Shown piece by piece: positions 50,870 through 59,751 of a stretch of DNA of 64,000 nt; position 1 is the first letter of the stretch; every line of letters begins with the position of its first letter. The position numbers were made by a program, and so were the translations under genes. Source of the DNA: Kitasatospora papulosa (lineage in GTDB: Bacteria; Actinomycetota; Actinomycetes; Streptomycetales; Streptomycetaceae); assembly GCF_000717245.1 (NCBI RefSeq), contig NZ_JNYQ01000010.1:186001-250000 (forward strand), read 5' to 3'. The notes beneath the pieces were generated by a model that ran no database searches, was not told the origin of the DNA, and saw only the letters and a list, made by a program, of their open reading frames with translations.

Positions 50870-52009
50870 ATGTCGGCACCGAACAAGTCGTACGACCCAG
50901 TCGAGGTCGAGGCACTGAAACCGGAAGAGATCGAGCGCATGCGGGACGAGGCGTTCGCCGCCTTCGCCGCCGCCGGCGACCTCGACGCGCTCGCCCAGGC
51001 GAAGACCGCGCACACCGGTGGTACCTCGCCCCTGTCGCTCGCCAACCGCGAGATCGGCGCCCTGCCGCCGCAGGCCAAGGCCGAGGCGGGCAAGCGTGTG
51101 GGCCAGGCCCGCGGCGCCGTCTCCAAGGCCCTGGCCGCACGCCAGACCGAGCTGGAGGCCGAGCGTGACGCCCGGGTGCTCGTCGAGGAGGCGGTGGACG
51201 TCACCCTGCCCTACGACCGCACCCCGGCCGGTGCGCGGCACCCCCTGACGACCATCATGGAGCGCGTCGCCGACGTCTTCGTCGCCATGGGCTACGAGAT
51301 CGCCGAGGGGCCCGAGGTCGAGGCGGAGTGGTTCAACTTCGACGCCCTGAACTTCGTGCCGGACCACCCGGCGCGGCAGATGCAGGACACCTTCTTCGTG
51401 CAGGGCACCACGCCCGAGGGGAAGCCGACCGAGGGCGACGAGTCCGGTGTCGTGCTGCGTACGCACACCTCGCCCGTCCAGGCGCGTTCGCTGCTCAGCC
51501 GCAAGCCCCCGGTCTACGTGGTCTGCCCCGGCAGGGTCTACCGCACCGACGAGCTCGACGCCACGCACACCCCGGTCTTCCACCAGATCGAGCTGCTCGC
51601 GGTCGACGAGGGCCTCACCATGGCCGACCTCAAGGGCACCCTCGACCACATGGTCCAGGCGCTCTTCGGCCCGGACATGAAGACCCGGCTGCGGCCGAAC
51701 TTCTTCCCGTTCACCGAGCCGTCCGCCGAGATGGACATGGTCTGCTACGTCTGCCGCGGCGAGTCCGTCGGCAACCCGGACCGCCCCTGCCGCACCTGCG
51801 GCAGCGAGGGCTGGATCGAGCTCGGCGGCTGCGGCATGGTCAACCCGAAGGTGCTCGTCGCCTGCGGGGTGGACCCGGAGAAGTACAGCGGATTCGCCTT
51901 CGGGTTCGGCATCGAGCGGATGCTGATGTTCCGCCACAACGTAGAGGACATGCGAGACATGGTCGAGGGTGACGTCCGGTTCACCCGGCCGTTCGGGATG
52001 GAGATCTGA
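50870..52009 (+). CDS. pheS: Phenylalanyl-tRNA synthetase alpha subunit
   Basis: This is the 379-residue catalytic subunit of the alpha2-beta2 enzyme that charges tRNA-Phe. An N-terminal coiled-coil (about residues 1-95) is followed by the class II core with TTIMERVADVFVAMGYEIAEG, HTSPVQARSL and the Phe-site FFPFTEPSAEMD. A cysteine cluster (CYVCRGESVGNPDRPCRTCG) near residue 292 may bind zinc, as in many Gram-positive PheS. The terminal GFAFGFGIERMLMFRHNV is motif 3. The stop overlaps the pheT ATG. Confidence 0.98.
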   Translation: MSAPNKSYDPVEVEALKPEEIERMRDEAFAAFAAAGDLDALAQAKTAHTGGTSPLSLANREIGALPPQAKAEAGKRVGQARGAVSKALAARQTELEAERDARVLVEEAVDVTLPYDRTPAGARHPLTTIMERVADVFVAMGYEIAEGPEVEAEWFNFDALNFVPDHPARQMQDTFFVQGTTPEGKPTEGDESGVVLRTHTSPVQARSLLSRKPPVYVVCPGRVYRTDELDATHTPVFHQIELLAVDEGLTMADLKGTLDHMVQALFGPDMKTRLRPNFFPFTEPSAEMDMVCYVCRGESVGNPDRPCRTCGSEGWIELGGCGMVNPKVLVACGVDPEKYSGFAFGFGIERMLMFRHNVEDMRDMVEGDVRFTRPFGMEI

Positions 52010-54519
52010 TGCGCGTCCCGCTTTCCTGGCTGCGGGAATACGTCGACCTGCCGAAGACGGAGACCGGCCGCGACGTGCAGGCCAAGCTCGTCTCCGTCGG
52101 CCTCGAGGTCGAGACCGTCGAGCAGACCGGCGCCGGGCTCAAGGGCCCCCTGGTCGTCGGCGAGGTCCTGACCATCGAGGAGCTGGAGGGCTTCAAGAAG
52201 CCCATCCGCTTCTGCACCGTCGACGTCGGCACCGCCAACGGCACCGGCGAACCGCAGGAGATCGTCTGCGGCGCCCGTAACTTCGCTGTCGGCGACAAGG
52301 TCGTCGTGGTCCTCCCGGGCGCCGTGCTGCCCGGTGACTTCGCGATCGCCGCGCGCAAGACGTACGGCAAGACCTCGCACGGCATGATCTGCTCCACCGA
52401 CGAGCTCGGCATGGGCGACGACGGCACGCACGGCATCATCGTGCTGCCGCCCGAGTACGAGCCCGGCACCGACGCGATCGAGCTCCTGGAGCTCGTCGAC
52501 GAGGTCCTCGACATCGCCGTGACCCCGGACCGGGGCTACTGCCTGTCGATGCGCGGGGTCGCACGCGAGACCGCCATCGCCTACGGGCTGCCGCTGCGCG
52601 ACCCGGCGCTCCTCGACGTGCCCCCGCCCAACGCCCACGGCTACCCGGTGAAGGTCTCCGACCCGATCGGGTGCGGGAACTTCACCGCGCGTACGGTCAC
52701 CGGCCTGCAGCCCGAGGCGCGCTCCCCGATCTGGATGCAGCGCAGGCTGCAGAAGGCCGGGATGCGCACGGTCTCGCTGGCCGTGGACATCACCAACTAC
52801 GTGATGCTCGAGCTCGGCCAGCCGCTGCACGCCTACGACCGCACCCGCGTCCAGGGTCCGATCGGCGTGCGCCGTGCCCAGCAGGGCGAGAAGCTCACGA
52901 CGCTCGACGGTGCCAAGCGCGTCCTGGACGCCCAGGACCTGGTCATCACCGACGACCGCGGGCCGATCGGCCTCGCGGGCGTCATGGGCGGCGCCGACAC
53001 CGAGATCGCGGACGCCGCCGAGGGCACGGGGACGACCGAGGTCGTCATCGAGGCCGCGCACTTCGACGCGATCGCCGTCGCCCGGACCGCTCGACGGCAC
53101 AAGCTGAGCTCCGAGGCGTCCAAGCGCTTCGAGCGCGGCGTCGACCCGCAGGCCGCCGCCGCTGCCGCGCAGCGCACGGTCGACCTGCTGGTCCTCCTCG
53201 CGGGCGGCACGGCCGAGGCCGGCGTCACGGAGATCACCGCCCCGTCCGCACCGCGCACCATCGCGATGCCGGCGAACCACCCCGACCGGGTGGCCGGTGT
53301 CGCGTACGGCCGCGAGACCGTCGTGCGCCGCCTCCAGCAGGTCGGCTGCGACGTCTACGGACAGGACGAGCTGATCGTCACGGTGCCGTCCTGGCGCCCC
53401 GACCTCGCCGAGCCGAACGACCTCGCCGAAGAGGTCATCCGGCTGGAGGGGTACGAGAACCTCCCGTCCACCCTGCCGACGCCGCCGTCCGGTCGCGGAC
53501 TCACCGACCGCCAGCGGCTGCACCGCCGCGTCGGCCGGGCCCTGGCGGGCTCCGGTTACGTGGAGGCGCTCAGCTACCCGTTCATCGGTGACGCCGTGCT
53601 CGACCAGCTCGGCCTGGAGAAGGACGACGCGCGACGCCGCACGGTCACCCTCGTCAACCCGCTCTCCGACGAGGAGCCCGCGCTGCGCACCACGCTGCTG
53701 CCGGGCCTGCTCGGCGCACTGCGGCGGAACGACGGCCGGGGCAGCCACGACCTGGCACTCTTCGAGACCGGGCTGGTCTTCAGGCCCACCGGTCAGGAGA
53801 CCGAAGCCGTACGGCTGCCCGTCGACCGCCGTCCCACCGACGAGGAGATCGCCGGGCTGGACGCGGCGCTCCCGCGTCAGCCGCGCCGCGCCGCCGTCGT
53901 CCTCGCGGGCGCCCGCGAGCAGGCCGGCTGGTGGGGCAAGGGCCGCCCCGCCGACTGGGCGGACTCCGTCGAGGCGGCGCGCGTCATCGCCCGTGAGGCG
54001 GGCGTCGAGGTCACGGTCCGCGCCGACAGGCACGCACCCTGGCACCCCGGCCGCTGTGCCGCGCTGTACGTCACCGTCGACGGCGTGGAGACCCTCTTCG
54101 GACACGCGGGCGAACTGCACCCGCGTGTCGTCAAGGAGCTCCACCTGCCCGAGCGGAGCTGCGCCATGGAGGTCGAGCTCGACGTCCTGGAGCAGGCCGT
54201 CGACGGCGCGCTCCAGGCGCCCCGTATCTCCACCTTCCCGGTGGCCACCCAGGACGTCGCACTCGTCGTCGACTCGGGTGTGCCCTCCGACGCGGTGGAG
54301 AACGCGCTCCGCGAGGGGGCCGGAGACCTGCTCGAATCGCTGCGGCTGTTCGACGTCTTCACCGGCGAGCAGCTCGGCGAAGGCAAGAAGTCCCTGGCGT
54401 ACGCGCTGCGGTTCCGTGCCCCGGACCGCACGCTGACCGTGGAGGAGGCCTCAGCGGCCCGTGACACCGCGGTCGCCCTGGCGGCCGAGCGCACCGGCGC
54501 GGTGCTGCGCGGCGCCTGA
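52009..54519 (+). CDS. pheT: Phenylalanyl-tRNA synthetase beta subunit
   Basis: This is an 836-residue structural, tRNA-binding and editing subunit. Residues about 40-155 are the EMAP/OB tRNA-binding domain (IVCGARNFAVGDKVVVVLPG). B3/B4 editing, B5 (EDLAEEVIRLEGYENLPSTLP region), the inactive class II core and the C-terminal FDX-anticodon-binding domain (ISTFPVATQDVALVVDSGVP to residue 836) follow. The ATG shares one base with the pheS stop, so the subunits are translationally coupled. Confidence 0.98.
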   Translation: MRVPLSWLREYVDLPKTETGRDVQAKLVSVGLEVETVEQTGAGLKGPLVVGEVLTIEELEGFKKPIRFCTVDVGTANGTGEPQEIVCGARNFAVGDKVVVVLPGAVLPGDFAIAARKTYGKTSHGMICSTDELGMGDDGTHGIIVLPPEYEPGTDAIELLELVDEVLDIAVTPDRGYCLSMRGVARETAIAYGLPLRDPALLDVPPPNAHGYPVKVSDPIGCGNFTARTVTGLQPEARSPIWMQRRLQKAGMRTVSLAVDITNYVMLELGQPLHAYDRTRVQGPIGVRRAQQGEKLTTLDGAKRVLDAQDLVITDDRGPIGLAGVMGGADTEIADAAEGTGTTEVVIEAAHFDAIAVARTARRHKLSSEASKRFERGVDPQAAAAAAQRTVDLLVLLAGGTAEAGVTEITAPSAPRTIAMPANHPDRVAGVAYGRETVVRRLQQVGCDVYGQDELIVTVPSWRPDLAEPNDLAEEVIRLEGYENLPSTLPTPPSGRGLTDRQRLHRRVGRALAGSGYVEALSYPFIGDAVLDQLGLEKDDARRRTVTLVNPLSDEEPALRTTLLPGLLGALRRNDGRGSHDLALFETGLVFRPTGQETEAVRLPVDRRPTDEEIAGLDAALPRQPRRAAVVLAGAREQAGWWGKGRPADWADSVEAARVIAREAGVEVTVRADRHAPWHPGRCAALYVTVDGVETLFGHAGELHPRVVKELHLPERSCAMEVELDVLEQAVDGALQAPRISTFPVATQDVALVVDSGVPSDAVENALREGAGDLLESLRLFDVFTGEQLGEGKKSLAYALRFRAPDRTLTVEEASAARDTAVALAAERTGAVLRGA

Positions 54520-54534
54520 CCACCGAGGGCAGTG

Positions 54535-54571
54535 AGGAGGGGCGTGTCCGGCCACCGGACACGCCCCTCCT
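54535..54571 (+). terminator. Terminator of pheST
   Basis: A perfect 17-bp stem (AGGAGGGGCGTGTCCGG and its complement) with a CCA loop, 16 bp after the pheT stop. Confidence 0.85.
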
Positions 54572-54815
54572 GTTCTCGCCGGCGGCCGTGGGACCGCGGA
54601 CGGTCACCGCTGCCGTCGGGACAGCGGGCCGTGCGGTCCGGCGCCGCCCGCCTGCCACGGAGTGTCGGGCAGGCCGGCAGGACGAACGGCGCGGGGCGGG
54701 TCGTCGAACTGTACGAGGGGGAGCCGACGACCAGGCCGCCTCTTGCGAGGCACTTATTCAAGCGAGCGGCGCACCGGCGCGGCAGAGCGCACAGCAGGAC
54801 GGTTCGGGCATTCCG

Positions 54816-54849
54816 TTCACACCCCGTGTGAATCGTGCTCCACTAGGCT
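54816..54849 (+). promoter_or_regulatory. Perfect 17-bp palindrome plus -10 element before the TPR regulator
   Basis: TTCACAC-CCC-GTGTGAA (54816-54832) is a perfect inverted repeat sitting where a -35 region would be, upstream of TAGGCT (54844-54849). It is a probable operator, possibly for autoregulation by the downstream protein. Confidence 0.55.
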
Positions 54850-54876
54850 CATTGCGACGCGCACATGGGGGGGGCG

Positions 54877-56217
54877 ATGGAGCCCAATGTCCTGCTCGAA
54901 TCCCTGATCGACGAGGCGGGTGTGTCCCGCGCCGGGCTCGCCGGTCATGTCAACCAGGCCGGCCGCTCCCGCGGGCTGTGCCTGCGCTACGAGCACACGG
55001 CGGTGGCCCGCTGGCTCAAGGGCCAGCGCCCGCGCGGCCAGGTCCCCGACCTGATCTGCGAGGTCCTGGCCCGCCGGCTCGACCGGCCCGTCACGCTGGA
55101 CGACATCGGGATGGGCGTCTCCGGGACGCACACGCCGGCCCGGGAAGCCTGCCTCTCCGGGTTCGTCGAGCACGCGACCGCCCTGTGGCGCTCGGACGAA
55201 CAGCAGCGGCCCCACCTCGCCACCACGCCCGCCGTCTCCGGCACCATGGCCGTGATGCCGGTCTGGGAGTGGGAGAACCCTCCCGAGGACGCCGACGTCT
55301 CCCGCCCCGGACCTCCCCGCGTGAGCATGGCCGACATAGCGATGCTCCGCGCGGCCCGCGCGCACTACGAGCAGATGTACCGGAAGGCCGGCGGCATCGC
55401 GACCAAGTCCCGCATCGTCGGCTTCCTCAACGCCGAGACCGCCCCGCTCCTGCGCGGCGGGTACAGCGACGCCACGGGCCGCCGGCTCCACCGCGCGGCC
55501 GCCGGCCTGGTGGCCGTCGCGGGCATCTGTGCCTACGACTCCGACGCCCACGGGCTCGCCCAGCGCTACTTCCACCAGGCCCTGCGCCTGGCCAAGGCCA
55601 GCGGGGACCGGGGCCTCGGCGCCTATGTGATCGCCCTGCTGGTCAACCAGTCGCTCCACCTGGCCGAATTCCGCCGGTCCGTGGCCTTCGCCGAGGCGGC
55701 TCTGCGGGCGGCCGGCCCCCACATCACCCCCGCGCTGGCCACCGATCTGCACGCGATGCAGGCGAAGGCCTACGCGGAGCTCGGCGACCACCGGGGCGCC
55801 CTGGAGTGCATCGGCCGTGCCGAGGCCGAGGCCGGCCGCATCGGCAGCGGGGACGAACCGGACGAGACGGGGTACGTCCAGCCGGGCCTCGTCAACATCC
55901 AGGTGGCCGAGGCGCTGTTGTGCCTCGGCGACCTCGCCGCCGCCCGGGAGCACGCGACGGCGGCCGTACGCTCCCCGGCGCACGATCGAGGGACCGTGCA
56001 CCGGCTCGCCACGCTGACCCGCCTCGAACTGCTCCAGGGAGAGGCGGACAGAGCGGCCCGCACGGCCTCGGAAATGGCGGAACGCGCCCGCGGCGTGGAG
56101 TCCCAGCGGCTCCGCGACCGGCTGCGCTCCGTGCGGAGTCATCTGGCCGCGAGCGGAAGCGCCGAGGCCGCCGCGGCGGCCGTCCTCATCGAAGGGGCGC
56201 TGCGCGTGCCCCTGTGA
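54877..56217 (+). CDS. NsdA-like regulator with N-terminal HTH and TPR-type repeats
   Basis: This is a 446-residue protein. The N-terminal region (SLIDEAGVSRAGLAGHVNQA, YEHTAVARWLKGQRPRGQ) is an XRE-like DNA-binding domain seen in the NsdA family of Streptomyces developmental and antibiotic regulators. Residues about 195-430 are Ala-rich helical repeats of TPR type. The ATG at 54877 with GGGGGGG directly upstream is better than an ATG 12 nt earlier. The upstream palindrome suggests autoregulation. The specific role is unknown. Confidence 0.8.
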   Translation: MEPNVLLESLIDEAGVSRAGLAGHVNQAGRSRGLCLRYEHTAVARWLKGQRPRGQVPDLICEVLARRLDRPVTLDDIGMGVSGTHTPAREACLSGFVEHATALWRSDEQQRPHLATTPAVSGTMAVMPVWEWENPPEDADVSRPGPPRVSMADIAMLRAARAHYEQMYRKAGGIATKSRIVGFLNAETAPLLRGGYSDATGRRLHRAAAGLVAVAGICAYDSDAHGLAQRYFHQALRLAKASGDRGLGAYVIALLVNQSLHLAEFRRSVAFAEAALRAAGPHITPALATDLHAMQAKAYAELGDHRGALECIGRAEAEAGRIGSGDEPDETGYVQPGLVNIQVAEALLCLGDLAAAREHATAAVRSPAHDRGTVHRLATLTRLELLQGEADRAARTASEMAERARGVESQRLRDRLRSVRSHLAASGSAEAAAAAVLIEGALRVPL

Positions 56218-56304
56218 GCCTCGGTCCAGGCCCCTCCACTCGTTCCGCTGCGAAGCCGGTCCTGCTCCGATGTTGCCATCGACCAGTCGGAAGGTGGCAG
56301 AACT

Positions 56305-56835
56305 GTGCAGTGGACGAACTTAAACGAACAGACGGTGTACGAGAATCCCTGGTTCCGGGTCAACCTGGCGGACGTCGCGCTTCCCGACGGCCGGCACCTG
56401 GACCACTACCTCATCCGGCTCCGGCCCGTCGCCGCGGCCACGGTCGTCAACGAGGCCAACGAGGTGCTGCTCCTGTGGAGGCACCGGTTCATCACCGACA
56501 GCTGGGGCTGGGAACTCGCCGCGGGGGTGGTCGAGGACGGGGAGGACATCGCCACGGCGGCGGCACGGGAGATGGAGGAGGAGACGGGCTGGCGCCCCGG
56601 CGAACTGCGGCCCCTGATGACCGTGGAACCGGCCAACGGCCTGGTCGACGCCCGGCACCACCTCTTCTGGTCCGCGGAGGCGACGTACACCGGTCATCCC
56701 TCGGACGACTTCGAGTCCTCACGCCGCGAGTGGGTCCCGCTCAAGCTGGTCCCCGACCTGGTCGCGCGTGGTGAGGTGCCGGCCGCCAACATGGCCGCCG
56801 GCCTGCTGATGCTCCATCACATGCGGCTGGGCTGA
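56305..56835 (+). CDS. NUDIX hydrolase (ADP-ribose pyrophosphatase-like)
   Basis: This is a 176-residue hydrolase of nucleoside diphosphates linked to another moiety. The Nudix box is GVVEDGEDIATAAAREMEEETGW, carrying the metal-binding REMEEE glutamates near residue 90. The N-terminal WTNLNEQTVYENPWFRVN is common to ADP-ribose and sugar-nucleotide hydrolases. The GTG start follows GGAAGG. It is the last clearly chromosomal gene before the disrupted region. Confidence 0.92.
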   Translation: MQWTNLNEQTVYENPWFRVNLADVALPDGRHLDHYLIRLRPVAAATVVNEANEVLLLWRHRFITDSWGWELAAGVVEDGEDIATAAAREMEEETGWRPGELRPLMTVEPANGLVDARHHLFWSAEATYTGHPSDDFESSRREWVPLKLVPDLVARGEVPAANMAAGLLMLHHMRLG

Positions 56836-56908
56836 CGGCTCCTCGCTCCGCGCCGGGCGGGCCGGGCTGGCTCCCGGCCCGCCCACCGCCGAGCGGAAGA
56901 AGTTCACC

Positions 56909-56970
56909 CGTACGGGTCGGGTAGAAGCCCGAGCCCGTCCTGCGGCCGAGCCGGCCCGCGTCGACCACGC
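56909..56970 (-). pseudogene. Remnant A of the 3' end of a 3-hydroxyacyl-CoA dehydrogenase gene
   Basis: Read on the minus strand it gives VVDAGRLGRRTGSGFYPTRTG, the C-terminal signature of 3-hydroxybutyryl/3-hydroxyacyl-CoA dehydrogenases. About 50 bp match remnant B at 57873-57930 with three or four substitutions. A 5-bp CGGGT duplication shifts the frame and removes the stop codon. The flanking DNA does not continue the gene on either side. Confidence 0.7.
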
Positions 56971-57030
56971 GCCGGCGACGGACCTCGGTGTTCCCGAGAA
57001 CGTTTCCGCGCGCCCTGAGAGACTCACCCC

Positions 57031-57738
57031 GTGATCATCGAACATGTGTACGCAGATATGGCCTCGTACGACCGGTCCGAGTGGCCGTGGTCCTTGCCCT
57101 GTGTGAGCCGGCTGCTGGAGGACGGGCTGCGGATCACCGCGCCGGTGACGTTCCTCGTCGGCGAGAACGGAACGGGGAAGTCAACTCTGGTGGAGGCCGT
57201 CGCCGAGGGCTTCGGTCTGGATTCCTGGGGTGGTTCGCACGACTGGCGCTACGCGAGTCATCGGCCCAAGTCGGTGCTGGGTGAGCGGATCCGCCTCGAC
57301 GCGACCCCGTACGGGCGGCGCATGATGGGCAGTTGGTCAGCCCGTAAGGGGTTCTTCCTGCGTGCCGAGACCGCGCTGGATGCTCTGGACCGGGAGGGGT
57401 TCGCACCTCATTCCGTCAGCCACGGCGAGGGCTTCCTCGCCGCGTTCCGGGGAAAGTTCTTCCAGCCGGGGCTGTACGTGATGGACGAGCCGGAGGCCGC
57501 GCTGTCCTTCTCCTCGTGCCTGGAACTGCTCGGTCATGTCGAGCAACTGGTGAAGAACGGCGGCCAGGTCATCTGTGCCACCCACTCGCCGCTCCTGACC
57601 GCTCTTCCCGGCGCGGACATCGTGGAGATCGGTGAGCACGGTATGCGTCGCGTGCCCTGGAGCGACCTCGCTCTGGTCGATCACTGGCGCCGTTACCTCG
57701 CCGACCCGCATTCCTATCTGCGGCATGTCCTCGACTGA
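57031..57738 (+). CDS. AAA-family ATPase (ABC-type/OLD-like, stand-alone)
   Basis: This is a 235-residue P-loop ATPase. Walker A is FLVGENGTGKSTLVEAV (residues 41-57), Walker B is LYVMDEPEAALSF near 148-160, and ICATHSPLLTALPG is the H-switch. It has no membrane segment and lacks the ABC signature in classical form, like the AAA_21/OLD-type stand-alone ATPases found in chromosomes and in some defence or toxin loci. The GTG start has only a weak ribosome site. It lies between two copies of the same dehydrogenase gene end, so it may be cargo of an earlier insertion. Confidence 0.85.
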   Translation: MIIEHVYADMASYDRSEWPWSLPCVSRLLEDGLRITAPVTFLVGENGTGKSTLVEAVAEGFGLDSWGGSHDWRYASHRPKSVLGERIRLDATPYGRRMMGSWSARKGFFLRAETALDALDREGFAPHSVSHGEGFLAAFRGKFFQPGLYVMDEPEAALSFSSCLELLGHVEQLVKNGGQVICATHSPLLTALPGADIVEIGEHGMRRVPWSDLALVDHWRRYLADPHSYLRHVLD

Positions 57739-57867
57739 GCGGGCGCGCCCGGTGGGCGAGGAGATCACCTGCGGCCACGGCGGAGGCAGCCGTGGCGACG
57801 ACGAGAGGGAGGCTGATATCGCCGTTGCGGGCCCGGCGGCGTGAGCGCCGGGCCCGCAGGCGGGAGG

Positions 57868-57996
57868 TCAGGCGTACGGGTAGAAGCCCGAGCCCGTCTT
57901 GCGGCCGAGCCGGCCCGCGTCCACCATCCGCTGGAGCAGCGGGGGAGCGGCGTACAGGGGCTCCTTGTACTCCGCGTACAACTGGGCGGCGTTGCG
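57868..57996 (-). pseudogene. 3' fragment B of a 3-hydroxyacyl-CoA dehydrogenase gene, cut by the mobile element
   Basis: On the minus strand the last 43 codons (NAAQLYAEYKEPLYAAPPLL, then RMVDAGRLGRKTGSGFYPYA and TGA) match the C-terminus of this family. Upstream of the Arg-Asn codons near 57996 the frame continues into unrelated sequence leading to an integrase, so the 5' portion is missing here. It may lie beyond the right edge of the window on the other side of the element. Confidence 0.8.
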
Positions 57997-58079
57997 CGTA
58001 GCCCTGTGACCTGCTGTTTCTTCGGTTGTGTGGCGGCTTTGACGGCGCCAGGGACTTCTCGGGGACTTTCGATCCCGCA
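57997..58079. other. Probable left attachment region of an integrative element
   Basis: The junction between dehydrogenase fragment B and the integrase stop at 58080 is only about 83 bp, the usual position of attL beside int. No second copy of this junction occurs in the window, so the core sequence cannot be defined here. Confidence 0.45.
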
Positions 58080-59351
58080 TCACACGAGCCACGTATCCAT
58101 CGCGGCCAGTCCGCGCTTGCCTGCGCCCGGCATGAAGTGAGCGTAGTAGTCGAGCGTGACCTTCGGGGAGGAGTGTCCCAGCCAGGTCGCCACGCTCACG
58201 ATGGACTCGCCGGCCTCCAACTGCACACTCGCGAAGGTGTGGCGCAGGACGTGGAACATGTCCGGCCGTGAACGCTCGTAGACGGGGTGGAGGCGGACGC
58301 GGGAACCGTAACTCTCCGCCTTCTCGCCGACCTGGCGCAAAACTCCTGCGGCTACGAGAGCGGGCTTCCAGCTGCGCTCGTTCCAAGTCCCGGGATTGAT
58401 CCGAAGCCCGTGGGAGGTGCTCAGCACGAGTCGAACGGTGATCGGCTTGCGCTGACGCTCTTCCAACTCGGTCGCCGGCGTCTCAGGATTACGCCACGGC
58501 AGGGTGCACTCGACCGGCGGGAAGAGCTGGAAGTGGAGCCGAACGCGGCGGGCGAGGTTCGGCGGAAGGGGAACATCACGGGTCTTGCGGCCCTTGGGGA
58601 GGCAGAAGTACGGCCGCCCTTTCCCATCCCAGCGGAGTTGGCGCCGTATGTGGACCACCTTCGCCCTGAAGTCGAAGTCCTCTTCCGCGAGGCCGAGCGC
58701 CTCGCCTTGGCGAACTCCGAGTGCGAGCCCGAGGTCCACGGCGATCCGGTACCGCTCCTGTAGTCCGGCCCGCACCGCGTCGACCGTGGTTTGAGACCAC
58801 GCCTTCGCCTTCTTGCCGACCGGCTTGGGCCGCTTGATCGATCGGTGGGCAGCGACGGGGCTCTTCAGTAGGCGCTTGTCATCAACCGCGGCATTCAGGA
58901 TGGTGGTGAGGTGTATCCATATGATCTCGGCGGAAGACTCCTCGACTCGAGAGAGCAAGTCGGCCTTGAAACGGCGAAGGGCCGAGGCGTCGATCTCGCG
59001 CAGAGGATACGAGCCGAGCAGGGGAATCAGGTGGTTCCAGATCCGGCTCCGCATGGGACCCGCAGTTGACGGCTCATCCGTTCGGCTGGGCCACCAGTGG
59101 TCGGCGATGTAATCGGCAAGCAAGATGGCACCATTCCGTGGGTCGACGAAGTCGCCCCTGCTGGAGTCCGTCTGGGCCTCAGCGAGCCAGCGCTTGGCGT
59201 CTTCACTTGTGTCGAAGGACCTGTCCTGAATACCGGGAATGCCCTTGACTCGGTACCGCTTCCCCTTTCCCCAAATGGAAGTACGCTCTCGCTTGCCGGT
59301 CGCCTCGTCCGGCCTCTTCTTGAGCCAACGATCCTCGATGTAGCCCGACAT
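58080..59351 (-). CDS. Tyrosine recombinase / site-specific integrase
   Basis: This is a 423-residue phage- or ICE-type integrase. An N-terminal Arm-binding-like region (YRVKGIPGIQDRSFDTSEDA) and a core-binding domain (about 70-180) precede the catalytic domain. Catalytic residues are visible as Arg in LGLALGVRQGEALGL, His-x-x-Arg in HVLRHTFASVQ, His in TWLGHSSPKVT and Tyr in TLDYYAHF. Its length and layout resemble integrases of actinomycete integrative elements. It abuts the truncated dehydrogenase gene, with an excisionase-like gene just upstream on the same strand. Codon use is less GC-rich than in the core genes. Confidence 0.93.
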   Translation of the reverse strand: MSGYIEDRWLKKRPDEATGKRERTSIWGKGKRYRVKGIPGIQDRSFDTSEDAKRWLAEAQTDSSRGDFVDPRNGAILLADYIADHWWPSRTDEPSTAGPMRSRIWNHLIPLLGSYPLREIDASALRRFKADLLSRVEESSAEIIWIHLTTILNAAVDDKRLLKSPVAAHRSIKRPKPVGKKAKAWSQTTVDAVRAGLQERYRIAVDLGLALGVRQGEALGLAEEDFDFRAKVVHIRRQLRWDGKGRPYFCLPKGRKTRDVPLPPNLARRVRLHFQLFPPVECTLPWRNPETPATELEERQRKPITVRLVLSTSHGLRINPGTWNERSWKPALVAAGVLRQVGEKAESYGSRVRLHPVYERSRPDMFHVLRHTFASVQLEAGESIVSVATWLGHSSPKVTLDYYAHFMPGAGKRGLAAMDTWLV

Positions 59352-59490
59352 GAGGGCCTCCTACCTGTGCAAATGATGCGTTCCGAGTGCTTGACGGTGT
59401 TGGGAACGCTTCTTCGCGACAGGTCATATCCCGCTGTGGCAGGTGGAATTGATGTCGAGTTGGTGTCGATGCTCTGTGCTGCTGTGGACG

Positions 59491-59751
59491 TCACGATGTG
59501 CGACGCAGTGGCTTGCGATTCAGTGGATTCAAGGCAGGATTCGATCGAGAGTCTGCCCTTTCTTGCCGGGCCACCCACTCGTCAAGCGCAGAGATCCTGT
59601 ACATCACGCGTCGGCCCATCTGAAAGCTGGGCGGCCCTTGTCGGCGATGGCGCCACACATAAAGGGTGTTGGGGGAAATGCCGAGATAGGCAGCCGCCTT
59701 GTGCAACGTGAGGAATGCAACTTCGGGCATGCGGGTCTTGCTCTCGTCCAT
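59491..59751 (-). CDS. Excisionase-like helix-turn-helix protein
   Basis: This is an 86-residue protein with a MerR/excisionase-type HTH (LTLHKAAAYLGISPNTLYVW, RHRRQGPPSFQMGRRVMYRI). Such proteins direct excision by bending att DNA and lie next to int, as here, on the same strand. The ATG is the only sensible start. The gap to int (about 140 bp) contains no other gene. Confidence 0.85.
   Translation of the reverse strand: MDESKTRMPEVAFLTLHKAAAYLGISPNTLYVWRHRRQGPPSFQMGRRVMYRISALDEWVARQERADSRSNPALNPLNRKPLRRTS

Larger units (their letters stand above)
54520..54876. other. Intergenic region, 357 bp, between pheT and a regulator
   Basis: It contains the pheT terminator, a 240-bp stretch in which I see no gene, and then the palindrome and -10 element of the following regulator. 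Nothing else is recognised. Confidence 0.6.

Noticed and set aside
56741..56968. A 75-residue minus-strand frame containing the dehydrogenase C-terminal signature
   Set aside because: Only about 20 codons are homologous; the rest is antisense to the NUDIX gene. Recorded as a pseudogene remnant and not as a CDS.
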